64,000 nt of DNA, taken from assembly GCF_022347565.1 (NCBI RefSeq), contig NZ_JAKRGH010000015.1, positions 56,983 through 120,982 on the forward strand, in the 5' to 3' direction. The position numbers were made by a program, and so were the translations under genes. The stretch is from Vibrio sp. Of7-15. GTDB taxonomy: Bacteria; Pseudomonadota; Gammaproteobacteria; Enterobacterales; Vibrionaceae. Of this stretch, positions 16,143-25,202 are shown one piece after another (positions within the stretch are counted from its first letter, which is position 1; every line of letters begins with the position of its first letter). Under the pieces are notes generated by a model, which was not told the origin of the DNA, searched no databases, and was given only the letters and a program-made list of their open reading frames with translations.

Positions 16143-16718
16143 ATGATGACGATAAAAAGCTTAGGCCACATTAATATCGTGGTAGACAATATTGAAGAAG
16201 CCTCCCAGTATTACCAATCTCTTTTAAAGGCTTCCCCACAGCAAAAGTTCCCACACTTTAAAAACATCGGCTTTTCTAAATCAGCAGGGTTTATGGCTGA
16301 GCCTGAAAACGTAGAAGTATGCATTGAGTTTTTACAGATTGACCAAAGTGATATTTTTATTGAGCTAATGGAATACCATCATCCTCAGGGGAACCGCTCA
16401 GCCGTAGATAAAAAAGCGAATACGATTGGGGGCGTCGGGCACATCTGTTTAAGAGTGGAAGACATTGATTCTGAGTTTCACCGAATCAAACATCACCCCG
16501 ACGTTACGCTCATTTCTCTGCATGATGATTACCGCCCGTATCAAATTTCTAGCATCGAGCAAGGAGAGTTTTTCTTTTATGACGAAAGGCTAGAAAACGA
16601 CGAACAAGAGAAACAAGCGGTGTGTGACATTATTGGCAAGATCAAATATTTCTATTTTATTGATAAATATGGCCTGCAATGGGAATTTGAAGAAGGCCAT
16701 TCTGATATCGGCTCTTAG
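16143..16718 (+). CDS. VOC-family (glyoxalase-fold) protein
   Basis: 191 residues with two VOC half-domains. The first is LGHINIVVDNIEEASQYYQSLL and the second starts at GGVGHICLRVEDIDSEF and ends KYGLQWEFEEGHSD. His9, the His in GHICLRV and the final Glu (WEFEE) could form the metal site. The length is above a simple glyoxalase because of a ~35-residue insertion (YRPYQISSIEQGEFFFYDERLENDEQEKQ). It resembles methylmalonyl-CoA-epimerase-like or dioxygenase-like VOC proteins; the substrate is unknown. AAAGGAA precedes the start, and a second ATG follows immediately. Confidence 0.75.
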   Translation: MMTIKSLGHINIVVDNIEEASQYYQSLLKASPQQKFPHFKNIGFSKSAGFMAEPENVEVCIEFLQIDQSDIFIELMEYHHPQGNRSAVDKKANTIGGVGHICLRVEDIDSEFHRIKHHPDVTLISLHDDYRPYQISSIEQGEFFFYDERLENDEQEKQAVCDIIGKIKYFYFIDKYGLQWEFEEGHSDIGS

Positions 16719-16727
16719 ACACATTAA

Positions 16728-16762
16728 AGCCTAAAGTCACTTTTTAACGCTTTAGGCTATTT
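16728..16762 (+). terminator. Terminator after VOC gene
   Basis: AGCCTAAAG pairs with CTTTAGGCT across 13 bases, 10 bp after the stop, then ATTT. Probably rho-independent. Confidence 0.7.
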
Positions 16763-16834
16763 CTAATCCGTTTTTTCAGTGGGCTGTTGGTATAGATCAT
16801 TCTATAAGCCTATATTAAAGAGTGTACCCTATGA

Positions 16835-17548
16835 ATGATGTATTGCATGTTTATTAAGCACTTGTCCCAATGTATCTCTCTCTTCTTTCTCATTGGAAGT
16901 GGTTATTCATACTCAGGGTATAACATGCATTTCTTTTTACCGGACTTCCCGCCATACACAAGCGTTGATACAGCAGGGCACAATATCGGTATTGGCTTAG
17001 ACAAAGTAACCCCCATTTTAGAATCCATAGGGGTCAACTACACCATCAAGATCGGTTCAAATCACGGGAGGGCATTGGCAGAGCTGCGGAGCGGAAGATC
17101 TGACGGCTTTTTCATGGCATCAAAAAATGATGAACGAGATAAGTACGCGGTTTTTTCTGAATCCGTCATGACCAATAGGTGGGTGTGGGTTGTATTAAAA
17201 AGCAAACATGACAGCACCTCCCCCACGGTTGAATCGGAGTATATTGTCGCCAGTTTACTCAATACAAATACCAACAGGTGGTTAGAAAGATCTGGCTTTA
17301 AAATGACTCGCCCAGCAGAAAAAATAGAATCTCTGATTAGAAGGTTAGATACGCAAGAGATTGATGCAGTCTTGGTGGCAGAAGAGGTGTTCCATCATCA
17401 CTTTAAACACAATCCCAACTACAAAACTATCCTTCAGGAAGAAAAGAAATTTGGCCTCTACATATCGAAAACGTTCCTCAAACAGCACCCTCTGTTCATG
17501 GATAAGCTCAATAACGCCATACGAGCCAGTTATTTAAACAAGCACTGA
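16835..17548 (+). CDS. Orphan periplasmic substrate-binding protein (SBP_bac_3 type)
   Basis: A 237-residue protein with an N-terminal signal peptide (FIKHLSQCISLFFLIGSGYSYS). The type-II solute-binding fold shows as FLPDFPPYTSVDTAGHNIGIGLDKVTPILESIG, RALAELRSGRSDGFFMASKNDERDKYAVFSESV and YISKTFLKQHPLFMDKLNNAI. No permease or ATPase gene is next to it, as is common for Vibrio proteins of this group, which may act as sensors or serve a distant transporter. Three close in-frame ATGs (16835, 16838, 16847) are possible; none has a strong ribosome site. Confidence 0.75.
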   Translation: MMYCMFIKHLSQCISLFFLIGSGYSYSGYNMHFFLPDFPPYTSVDTAGHNIGIGLDKVTPILESIGVNYTIKIGSNHGRALAELRSGRSDGFFMASKNDERDKYAVFSESVMTNRWVWVVLKSKHDSTSPTVESEYIVASLLNTNTNRWLERSGFKMTRPAEKIESLIRRLDTQEIDAVLVAEEVFHHHFKHNPNYKTILQEEKKFGLYISKTFLKQHPLFMDKLNNAIRASYLNKH

Positions 17549-17608
17549 AGTTTCGATAATGAACTGTACTTCCTACTCTTATTCCATACCACAGCTCTAG
17601 ATAAGCGA

Positions 17609-18142
17609 TTACCTTTCACGAATGAAGTGATTTTGCACGATACAATCTAACATCGGTTTTGATTGACTATGTTTAAATTTAAGCGGCTCAGACAATTCAC
17701 CAAACAACGAAATACCGCCACCAAGCAGCACAGGGATCGTCGTGATAATGAGTTCATCAATCAAGTCTTGTTTCAGAAAGTTTTGTATGGTGACGCCCCC
17801 ATCGATATAAAGGTTCTTAAACCCCTTTTCATTCAATTCTTTCACAATGGCGTTGAGCTCTCCATTCACTAAAAAGACCTTATCTTCATAGCCAGCAGGC
17901 ACCGATGTCATGGTATTGCTGAGCACAAACACAGGTTTGCTGTATGGCCAGTCACAATCGAAACTGAGCACCTTTTCTAATGTATTACGCCCCATCACCA
18001 AAGCATCGATGCGGCTCATGAACTGGCTAAAACCCAGATCGGAGCCATCAGGGTTTGGGATGTCATGTAACCAGTCAATGTTGTTGTGCTTGTCGGCAAT
18101 GTAACCATCAAGGCTGGTTGCGATATAAACAATATTGGACAT
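17609..18142 (-). CDS. Dihydrofolate reductase family protein (RibD C-terminal-like)
   Basis: 177 residues with the DHFR/RibD_C fold: YIATSLDGYIAD at the N-terminus, DALVMGRNTLEKVL, KPVFVLSN, NLYIDGGVTIQNFL and ELIITTIPVLLGGGISLF. This family is NADPH-dependent reductases of the YwjB/YyaP type with unknown substrates, not folate DHFR. It is divergent from a TetR-type regulator that probably controls it. Confidence 0.9.
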   Translation of the reverse strand: MSNIVYIATSLDGYIADKHNNIDWLHDIPNPDGSDLGFSQFMSRIDALVMGRNTLEKVLSFDCDWPYSKPVFVLSNTMTSVPAGYEDKVFLVNGELNAIVKELNEKGFKNLYIDGGVTIQNFLKQDLIDELIITTIPVLLGGGISLFGELSEPLKFKHSQSKPMLDCIVQNHFIRER

Positions 18143-18241
18143 TAGATTGCTCCTAATCGGTTAACCTTGGCAAAGGTGCTATTTAATTATAAAATATTTC
18201 TACACTGTAGAATTTAATAACTAGTCTAGCGAGTATTTGAA

Positions 18242-18808
18242 ATGAGTGTCAAGGAAAAGAAACGAGGGCGTCCTGCCGGAAAGCATGGCTCACTCAGCCA
18301 GTGCATCATCATCGAGCAAGCAAAATCTTTAATGTTAAACAATGGCAAAGCACCGAGTATCAGGCAGTTATCTTCTTCGCTGAATGTCGATGCCATGGCG
18401 ATCTACCATTATTTCAAAAATAAAGATGCCTTACTGGAAGCCATCACAACATCATTAATTGGTGATATATACGAGCCTAAAAAAAGCGACGATTGGAAGA
18501 AAGAGTTAGAACGCCTATGCCACAGCTACTTACAGCTTCTTAACCAATATTCGGATTTACTAGAAACACTACTGTCAATGACATCGGCAGGGCCAGCTAT
18601 TGTCTTCCAAAAACGATTCAATGACGTTGTCTATTCACTCAACTTAGATAAAGAGAGTGCCGACAACGCCCTCGCTCTGCTGGTGGATTATTTACATGGT
18701 TTTGCGCTCGCGATGAAGTGCAATAAACAAGAAGGCCAATTGCAAGTAGACATGATTGCAGGCCCACTGAATTTGTACTGTCACGCAATACAAATAGGCC
18801 CTAAGTAA
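18242..18808 (+). CDS. TetR/AcrR-family transcriptional regulator
   Basis: 188 residues. The N-terminal HTH (IIEQAKSLMLNNGKAPSIRQLSSSLNVDAMAIYHYFKNKDALLEAI) is typical and is preceded by a basic arm (KEKKRGRPAGKHG). The C-terminal ligand domain is not assignable. It lies 100 bp from the divergent DHFR-family gene; AT-rich sequence with TACACTGTAGA (a small palindrome near 18200-18210) between them may hold the operator. Confidence 0.9.
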   Translation: MSVKEKKRGRPAGKHGSLSQCIIIEQAKSLMLNNGKAPSIRQLSSSLNVDAMAIYHYFKNKDALLEAITTSLIGDIYEPKKSDDWKKELERLCHSYLQLLNQYSDLLETLLSMTSAGPAIVFQKRFNDVVYSLNLDKESADNALALLVDYLHGFALAMKCNKQEGQLQVDMIAGPLNLYCHAIQIGPK

Positions 18809-18905
18809 ACGCACCAGCTAGGCTAGTACGATTTTTTATTTTATCGTTTAATTTTGAACAATGTTCATATAAAATTTTCGATAGAAAAAGGTATAAGGGA
18901 ACATC

Positions 18906-19337
18906 ATGTCCGTACAACAATATAAAGCCGCCTTATCACAAGCGCTAAACCAACCACTACATAGAAAGCCAGAACTGAGCTTTTCTTCGCCCAATGCCGT
19001 TTTACAAGAGCGTTTCTTCCAACTGCTGACAAAACAAAAAATCCCCGTGACTCAAACCCCACAGGGCACACTCTCTGTTTCTGCTCGTTATGAACGCGTG
19101 TGGGCCGAATTGCTCGATCAAGCCATTACCACTTATCTTGGCCCTCGATATTATGCGTTTTCTGACACCGATGAAGCTTACTGCCAAGCCGCCCGCTCTT
19201 TCATTGCATCAAAAGGAATATGCTGGCTCGAAACCATAGAATCGGAAGACGTGTTCTTTTTATTGGCGGAGCGACATTGGCACACCATGAATAAATTCTA
19301 CCAAAACTGGGAAAACAGTGTTCATGTTCGAGACTAA
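18906..19337 (+). CDS. Conserved-looking hypothetical protein
   Basis: 143 residues, soluble, rich in aromatic and charged residues (QERFFQLLTKQKIPV, YERVWAELLDQAITTYLGPRYYAF, FFLLAERHWHTMNKFYQNW). I recognise no family. Clean codon structure and AAGGGA before the ATG support it as a real gene. Its last four bases overlap the end of the convergent SgrR-like gene. It follows the TetR gene in the same direction after a ~97-bp gap, so it is not clearly in an operon. Confidence 0.65.
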   Translation: MSVQQYKAALSQALNQPLHRKPELSFSSPNAVLQERFFQLLTKQKIPVTQTPQGTLSVSARYERVWAELLDQAITTYLGPRYYAFSDTDEAYCQAARSFIASKGICWLETIESEDVFFLLAERHWHTMNKFYQNWENSVHVRD

Positions 19338-20836
19338 TGGTCTGAAATCCATATTTTATTGAGCTCGCACCAACCATATCCGTTAACTTGAACTCCTTTT
19401 ATCTTTTCAGAGGCGTCCAACGTAAACGCTTCCTGTTTTAGCTCTGTTACCACACCTTGTTCACACAACCAACGTCGTAACTCAGCTAAACGGGCTTCCG
19501 CTTTACTAAAATCCCTTTCGCTACGAATACGCACTAAAGACTCTTCAATCGTTCTCAAGATTGAAGAGTCTAGGTTATGTTTTTCGTATGGATAATGAGA
19601 TAAAAAGTGCAACCAAGCGCTAAACGCATCACTTTCTTCAATAATACTGCATAACGTGATGTCTTCAGACTGGCTGTGATCTCCATAATCAACCAAGGTG
19701 CCTTGATCGCCCACCGCCGATAATTGACTAAACAACTTTTTACACTCTGCGGTATCTTCAAATGTAAAATGGTGCGGGCTATTGAGTGAGTTGGATGACA
19801 ACGGGTTTTGGATCATTAAAAAAGTCGCCCGTTTAACGCTATGGTAAGCGTGGGTAAGTTCTGGCACTTCAAGGACGAGCTTATTTTGGGCGCACGCCTT
19901 ATTTTCCGCCCACTCTGGGTACACCCAAAGCTCTACTCGTTCGAGAATAGCTACATTAAGCGGATAATAAATATTACGGTTTAGCCGCAGCATTTTCGTT
20001 GAAAAAATATCCAGCATGAAGGGGCCAGAGCCAACCAATCTACACGATGAAGCCGAGGAAGTGACTTGAAAAACAGACGCCTCGGTTCTCGCCAGCAATC
20101 TCGGTAAATGCCAATCTGCTAGGTGTAACCTAACTTCAATGACCTCATCAGAAATAGCGATAACCTCATTGATATGCCGATAGCTCGAACGCCAGTACGT
20201 ATTCTCAACCAGTGCATTCAAACAACGCGCAACGTCTTGTGCTTTCAGTGTAGTGCCATCATGAAATCGCACCTCACTTCTAATTTGAAAAAGCCAAACG
20301 GTGGCGTCTTCATTCGGCTGCCAGTGATAGGCTAAATCCCCCGTGACACGGCCTTGCTCTATGGCGGTTAAACGCTGACAAATTTGTGTCACTAAAAAAC
20401 GCTCTGTGCGCCTTCTTACCTTATGCACCTGTAATGCTTCTAGCTCACGGTGAAAAGGAAGAAAGGCAATACGTCGAATTGACTGGTTGGAATAAGCCAA
20501 AAACGATTGAAACTCACGGCTGGCATCCCGACCGCCAAAGCTGAGTGTATTTAGTAACTGCTCCACTTTGCCTTCATCTGCCAACACTCTAGCTACTTCG
20601 TAACATGCATCCATGGGCTCAACTCGGCAGGTCAGCAGGGCTTTTTTATGCCTGCCAGAGCTTGCTTGCCATTCAATCCACCCTGCGGAAACCATGTTTT
20701 TTATTAAGGTTTGTACATGCCGCTCACTGACGTGCAGAAGCGACGCCAACTGACCGATTTGGCAGGCCGAATCGCCGGGGCCATAGGCTTGAAAAAGTTG
20801 TTCGTATATTTCGAGCTTCCGCTTAATGTTTGCCAT
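19334..20836 (-). CDS. SgrR-family transcriptional regulator (HTH plus solute-binding domain)
   Basis: 500 residues. The N-terminal winged HTH (SgrR_N: LEIYEQLFQAYGPGDSACQIGQLASLLHVSERHVQTLIKNMVSAGWIEW) is followed by an SBP_bac_5-like periplasmic-binding domain (GDLAYHWQPNEDATVWLFQIRSEVRFHDGTTLKAQDVARCLNAL). In E. coli, SgrR controls the response to sugar-phosphate stress. Here it lies eight bases after a Gfo/Idh/MocA oxidoreductase gene on the same strand, which suggests a role in sugar or sugar-alcohol sensing. E. coli SgrR is ~550 residues, so this is slightly short. It is not the sgrS locus; no sgrT/S is seen. Confidence 0.85.
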   Translation of the reverse strand: MANIKRKLEIYEQLFQAYGPGDSACQIGQLASLLHVSERHVQTLIKNMVSAGWIEWQASSGRHKKALLTCRVEPMDACYEVARVLADEGKVEQLLNTLSFGGRDASREFQSFLAYSNQSIRRIAFLPFHRELEALQVHKVRRRTERFLVTQICQRLTAIEQGRVTGDLAYHWQPNEDATVWLFQIRSEVRFHDGTTLKAQDVARCLNALVENTYWRSSYRHINEVIAISDEVIEVRLHLADWHLPRLLARTEASVFQVTSSASSCRLVGSGPFMLDIFSTKMLRLNRNIYYPLNVAILERVELWVYPEWAENKACAQNKLVLEVPELTHAYHSVKRATFLMIQNPLSSNSLNSPHHFTFEDTAECKKLFSQLSAVGDQGTLVDYGDHSQSEDITLCSIIEESDAFSAWLHFLSHYPYEKHNLDSSILRTIEESLVRIRSERDFSKAEARLAELRRWLCEQGVVTELKQEAFTLDASEKIKGVQVNGYGWCELNKIWISDH

Positions 20837-20844
20837 TCAACACC

Positions 20845-21846
20845 CTATTCCGTCAGGTGACCATACCCTGCGTTAATTAGCCCTTGTTCCATCGTAGTCA
20901 GAACCTGAGCCGTCACTTCCGGTAACAGTAAATCAGAGTGCTTTTTTCCTTCAAGAATAAGTTGCGAAACATGATCGATTTCAAACTCAAACCCATTTCC
21001 TTTCACTGCACAGTCAATGGTAAAACGCTTGCCCTGATGTTCAATATCGATCACATCTGGGTTCCACCATTTATCTTGGATCCTAATGGTTAATTGATCC
21101 CCACGCAGTATCGCGGTACGAGGCAGGTTTTGAACAATCGATGCTGATATCTTGCCGTTTATTTTTCCTGAAAACCGGAAACACGCATCGGTATCCACGT
21201 TCGATTCGGCATACAAGCTCGACATCTCCACCGAAGGCTCCGGCGCATCAACACCAAATGTTTGACACAAATCGTAATACAACCACAGTCCATAAACGCC
21301 CACATCCAATGTCGCTCCACCCGACAAGTTCGGATTAAATATAAAAAGCTCCGGGTCATAGTCATGCTCATTGCCAAAGCTAGCTTCAATGGACGTCAGT
21401 TGAAGCTTGTTGGTCAACAAATACGATTTCAGCGCCAAATAAGCGGGGAACGTCATGGTTTTCATCGCTTCCAGTAACATTACCCCATTTCGTTTCGCCA
21501 ACGCTCTCATGGTTAACCAATCATTGAGGTTTGTAAACGCGGGCTTTTCCACTAAAACATGTTTTTTGTGGCTTAAAAACAGCTCGGCCAAGGGTTGATG
21601 GTAAGGGTGAACCGTCGCAATATAAACGGCATCGACATTGGGATCTTTCGCCATCTCTTCATAGCTGCCATAGCTAATACCACACCCAAACTCTTCACCA
21701 AAGGCCAACGCTCGGGATGCATCTCGGGCCGCAACGGCATACAGCTCACCTTGCTCACTATAACCATTTAACGCTGCAGAAAACCGCTTAGCGATATTCC
21801 CTAACCCCGCGATACCCCATCTTACTTTCGGCTTTTCCTGACTCAT
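20845..21846 (-). CDS. Gfo/Idh/MocA-family oxidoreductase
   Basis: 333 residues. The NAD(P)-binding Rossmann start is VRWGIAGLGNIAKRF, the catalytic EKPA motif is in the middle, and the C-terminal domain has GGATLDVGVYGLWL. The family oxidises or reduces sugars and cyclitols. The start at 21846 is chosen because GGAA precedes it; an upstream ATG would add nine residues without a ribosome site. It is the first gene of a two-gene unit with the SgrR-like regulator. Substrate unknown. Confidence 0.88.
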   Translation of the reverse strand: MSQEKPKVRWGIAGLGNIAKRFSAALNGYSEQGELYAVAARDASRALAFGEEFGCGISYGSYEEMAKDPNVDAVYIATVHPYHQPLAELFLSHKKHVLVEKPAFTNLNDWLTMRALAKRNGVMLLEAMKTMTFPAYLALKSYLLTNKLQLTSIEASFGNEHDYDPELFIFNPNLSGGATLDVGVYGLWLYYDLCQTFGVDAPEPSVEMSSLYAESNVDTDACFRFSGKINGKISASIVQNLPRTAILRGDQLTIRIQDKWWNPDVIDIEHQGKRFTIDCAVKGNGFEFEIDHVSQLILEGKKHSDLLLPEVTAQVLTTMEQGLINAGYGHLTE

Positions 21847-21974
21847 GACATTTCCTAGTAAACTGTGTTGCACCAGTGTACCCAGAGACGATTGATTTAA
21901 ATATGGAACAGATGAGCCCGTTAGTTCATGGTTTTATGATATACACTTCCTAAGCTCTGTGATTATGCCGTATT

Positions 21975-22874
21975 TCAACCACGCTCAATTAGGCTATTTT
22001 GCAGGTATTCAATAAACGCAGAGACTTTTTTGGCTAAGTGCTTGCGTCCGGCATAAAATGCATAAAACACTAAATCTTCAGGATCAGCTTCCAGCACTAT
22101 CGATTGCAATGTCCCTTCTTGTAATTCCTGAAGACAATATTCCTCTGGCAAGATCGCAAAACCAAGCCCCGCAAGTGCTGCCGACTTTGCCATGTTGCCA
22201 CTGTTCACTTTAAATGAAGAACTCACATTATGCTTAATAAGTTGGCCATGTGAGCCTTTGAAAACCCATGGTGCGCCATTTAACGCTGTAAGACTGCTAA
22301 TACAAGGCACCTTATTCAAATCCACCAACCGGAACAAAGGATCATGCTGTTGAATTAAGCTTGGCGACGCCACAACAACGCTTTTCCAACGAGTGATCTC
22401 TTTTGCTACCCAGCCACTGTCCGCCAGTTTTCCACGGTTGTAACCCAAAATCACATCAAAGCCATCCAGCAAATCCTCTTTTGGGCTCAAACTCGTTTCG
22501 CAGCATAACGAAACAGAAGGGTGCTCAACACAAAATGACACCACAATATCAGAGAGAAGAGGAACATCGGGCATTAATAACTTCAGCTGCCCGGTTACCT
22601 CTTTCGAATGCTGACTAATGTCTTCAAAAGCATCATTTAGTGCCGTTAGCAACCTCAGTGTGGATGCATAAAGCTTTTCTCCCGCTTCAGTGGGGGCAAT
22701 GCGGCGCGTCGTTCTTTCTAATAGCCGAGTATTAAGCTTCTCTTCCAACAAAGCCACGTGACGGCTCACGTTTGACGTCGGTAAATTCAGGTGCTCTGCC
22801 GCTTTTTTAAAACTGTTGTGTTCATAAACACAGTGAAAACTTTTAAGCCACTGCTGATCGATTTGGTCAATCAT
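21975..22874 (-). CDS. LysR-family transcriptional regulator
   Basis: 299 residues with the LTTR HTH (FHCVYEHNSFKKAAEHLNLPTSNVSRHVALLEEKLNTRLLERTTRR) and a C-terminal effector domain including GFAILPEEYCLQELQEG. It is divergent from an MFS transporter with a palindrome between them, the usual pump-regulator layout. It belongs to the large CrgA-like LysR group. Ligand unknown. Confidence 0.9.
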   Translation of the reverse strand: MIDQIDQQWLKSFHCVYEHNSFKKAAEHLNLPTSNVSRHVALLEEKLNTRLLERTTRRIAPTEAGEKLYASTLRLLTALNDAFEDISQHSKEVTGQLKLLMPDVPLLSDIVVSFCVEHPSVSLCCETSLSPKEDLLDGFDVILGYNRGKLADSGWVAKEITRWKSVVVASPSLIQQHDPLFRLVDLNKVPCISSLTALNGAPWVFKGSHGQLIKHNVSSSFKVNSGNMAKSAALAGLGFAILPEEYCLQELQEGTLQSIVLEADPEDLVFYAFYAGRKHLAKKVSAFIEYLQNSLIERG

Positions 22875-22878
22875 TTAT

Positions 22879-22897
22879 TATCCCAAAATGTTGGATA
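22879..22897. promoter_or_regulatory. LysR-box-like palindrome
   Basis: TATCC-N9-GGATA lies five bases from the LysR start and about 80 bp before the MFS start. It is the only symmetric element in the intergenic region, so it may be the operator. A -10-like TATACA lies at 22938-22943. Confidence 0.4.
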
Positions 22898-22979
22898 GTT
22901 AAGCCAAAAAACCACACTTTATTGCTAATTTTCAGTTTATACAATGAGTGCTTTTAGAATAGTCAACCAGGGCCTCACT

Positions 22980-24194
22980 ATGCTCGCTTTACTCTCTTCG
23001 TTACAACAAACCTCTCGTTACAATGAATTTGTTTGCTTCATTATTTACTTTATTGTCGCCCTTGATGCTCTCATTATTGTGCCTTTTAGCTCGGCAATGG
23101 CTATAACAGCTGGCGCTTCAGTATCACAGGCAGGTTACTTATCTTCCGCTTATGCTTTAGCCGCCGCCATCACTAGCCTTATCATCAAAGGCTCAACAAA
23201 CCCTTGGGATGAAAAAAAGAAAATAAGGTATGCCCTTGTCGGCATCGCTGTCGTGACGCTAGGTACATCATTAATTAATGATTTTTATTGGTTGCTTGTT
23301 GCTCGCGTTCTTACTGGCATTTTTGGTGGAGCATTGGCGGTAATGACCCTGAACTACCTTATTTTAATTTCGGGTGAAAAGAGGAAGAAGAAAAATACCG
23401 CAATACTATTAAGTGCGTTTCCTCTTGCACTGGCTGTTGGTGTACCAAGCCTTATTATGCTTTCTTCGACATCAGGCTGGCAGTTTGGCTTTCAGCTGCT
23501 AGGGCTGGCGTTGGTGGGAGTACTTTGCCTCTTTTCGGCTTCACTCTTCGCTTCTTCAAAATCATTAAACGCCCCTATTCCCAAGTCTAATCACCAACCT
23601 TCAACCACAGAAGCGGTGACAAACTACAAAGAATTATTGATTGCCATTACACTCATTTTTACTGCTATCCTCAGTACGTTTTTCGTATCTACTCAATACC
23701 CAGTTATGTTGATCGTGAACCTTAATACCCCTCATCCTCTGCTGAGCCTCAGTTATGCATTAAGCGGCTTGGGCTCCTTTATCGCAGTACAAAGCTATGC
23801 AAGAACATCGGTGGGCGAGCTTACGGTCAGCAGGTTAATTGGGACTCTCTCATTAGTCATGGCGATTGCCGTCGGCGTAGGGTTTAATACCCTAAATATC
23901 AACATGGCTACGCTGGCTTTTATCACCTTTATTATTGTGAGCTCTACACGCACGCTAATTCTGATCACAGAGCTTATCAGCATCCTCACTCCGCAAACTC
24001 GTATGAAAGTGATCCGATTACAAAGTGCACTCCAACATTGTGCTGTGGGGCTTGGTGGCGCGCTAGGTAGCGTACTTGTCACTACCCAATCAAACTCAAC
24101 CCTTGATTTTACAAAAATGATTTATGCCGCTGTCATTTTAATTCTGTGTGTTCCCTTGTTATGGCACATAAAAGGATACAATAGACAAAGTTAG
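22980..24194 (+). CDS. MFS transporter (DHA1-like efflux family)
   Basis: About 404 residues with roughly twelve hydrophobic segments. The first is FVCFIIYFIVALDALIIVPF, followed by a short charged loop (NPWDEKKKIRY) between TM2 and TM3 and a basic central loop (GEKRKKKN). It resembles drug or arabinose-type exporters of the major facilitator superfamily. The ATG at 22980 is preferred to 22944 because AGGG precedes it and a likely -10 (TATACA) directly abuts the upstream ATG. The substrate is unknown; the divergent LysR gene suggests inducible expression. Confidence 0.82.
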   Translation: MLALLSSLQQTSRYNEFVCFIIYFIVALDALIIVPFSSAMAITAGASVSQAGYLSSAYALAAAITSLIIKGSTNPWDEKKKIRYALVGIAVVTLGTSLINDFYWLLVARVLTGIFGGALAVMTLNYLILISGEKRKKKNTAILLSAFPLALAVGVPSLIMLSSTSGWQFGFQLLGLALVGVLCLFSASLFASSKSLNAPIPKSNHQPSTTEAVTNYKELLIAITLIFTAILSTFFVSTQYPVMLIVNLNTPHPLLSLSYALSGLGSFIAVQSYARTSVGELTVSRLIGTLSLVMAIAVGVGFNTLNINMATLAFITFIIVSSTRTLILITELISILTPQTRMKVIRLQSALQHCAVGLGGALGSVLVTTQSNSTLDFTKMIYAAVILILCVPLLWHIKGYNRQS

Positions 24195-24240
24195 TAAGGA
24201 TAAAACCACTCTATCAACCCTGCTAAATGTAGTACAAGAG

Positions 24241-24265
24241 CGTGTCAGTGAAAACCGCTGACACG
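24241..24265. terminator. Hairpin between MFS and HAD genes
   Basis: CGTGTCAG pairs perfectly with CTGACACG (9-base loop) between two convergent genes. No immediate T-run follows, though a TTTTTT lies about 20 bases on; probable terminator. Confidence 0.5.
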
Positions 24266-24359
24266 TAGAGTAACAGCTCATTTTTTCTTCATTAGCATAA
24301 AATATCTCAACCTATACCTTCCACGATTAACAGCTAGAGAAAAACAAGTTTCGAAATTT

Positions 24360-25148
24360 TCATCGGCATTGCAAAGGGGTTTCTAATAATTTTTGATGTA
24401 AACTTCTAATTCCTTCTTCCAGAACTACAAATAGATCATCCATGCTGCAATAATAATCAGCACAGGAAAACATAGAACGACAACCAACAAAAATAGACAC
24501 TTCAGATTTTCTTAACATTTCAAAATCATTGAAATCATTACCCGATGAAAGTGATGATTGAAAGTTAACACCTAGTTTTTTTAGTGCCTCTGCTTTATTT
24601 ATCTTCATCGGTGTAATATCAAAAAATTGATCTTTGGTATGAGTGTGAAGGTTCGCTGACACTCCTCTAAGTAATAAAGACTCTTTTAAAAAATCCTGAC
24701 ACACTCGATCAAGCACTAAAATTTTAGTGATTCCTAAATTCATATTTTCATTTTCACTGACTTCTAGAGAAGACAAAGATCTGAGGTAATCATGAAACGC
24801 ATGTGGTATTTCTGAAACAGAATAATGCCAATCACTGTCAAGTATATACGGAACTCTTAACTCTTTAAGAAGGGATATGATTTGTACAGCTTCTCCCTTA
24901 GGTATTTGGTAAGAATACACAAAGCTATTATTTTTCCATACCTGACCACCATTACAGCCAATAAAGGTAGCGTGGTGCAAATCACTTGGGATTAAAGGGA
25001 GCATATCGCGAACGGGCCGAGCAGACGCAAAAATAATATTATAATCGTTAGAAAAATCACAAAGCCTGCGTGTTCCTGCCTGACTTAGCTTTTCACCATT
25101 ACTAATTATCGTCCCATCTAAATCAAAAATTAAATTAATATTATCCAT
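24360..25148 (-). CDS. HAD-family hydrolase (Cof-like sugar phosphatase)
   Basis: 262 residues with all haloacid-dehalogenase motifs. Motif I is DLDGT (nucleophile Asp9, acid Asp11), motif II Ser/Thr is in IIFASARP, motif III Lys is in KINKAEAL, and motif IV is SSGNDFNDFEML. The cap domain lies between motifs II and III as in Cof-type (IIB) phosphatases such as YbhA or YidA, which dephosphorylate sugar phosphates and similar metabolites. The gene is AT-rich compared with its neighbours. It is divergent from an AraC-type regulator. Confidence 0.88.
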   Translation of the reverse strand: MDNINLIFDLDGTIISNGEKLSQAGTRRLCDFSNDYNIIFASARPVRDMLPLIPSDLHHATFIGCNGGQVWKNNSFVYSYQIPKGEAVQIISLLKELRVPYILDSDWHYSVSEIPHAFHDYLRSLSSLEVSENENMNLGITKILVLDRVCQDFLKESLLLRGVSANLHTHTKDQFFDITPMKINKAEALKKLGVNFQSSLSSGNDFNDFEMLRKSEVSIFVGCRSMFSCADYYCSMDDLFVVLEEGIRSLHQKLLETPLQCR

Positions 25149-25202
25149 TATTTATCTTTCCTTAAAATACATATCTGTTAAGACTAATTTTATCTATGCC
25201 TC

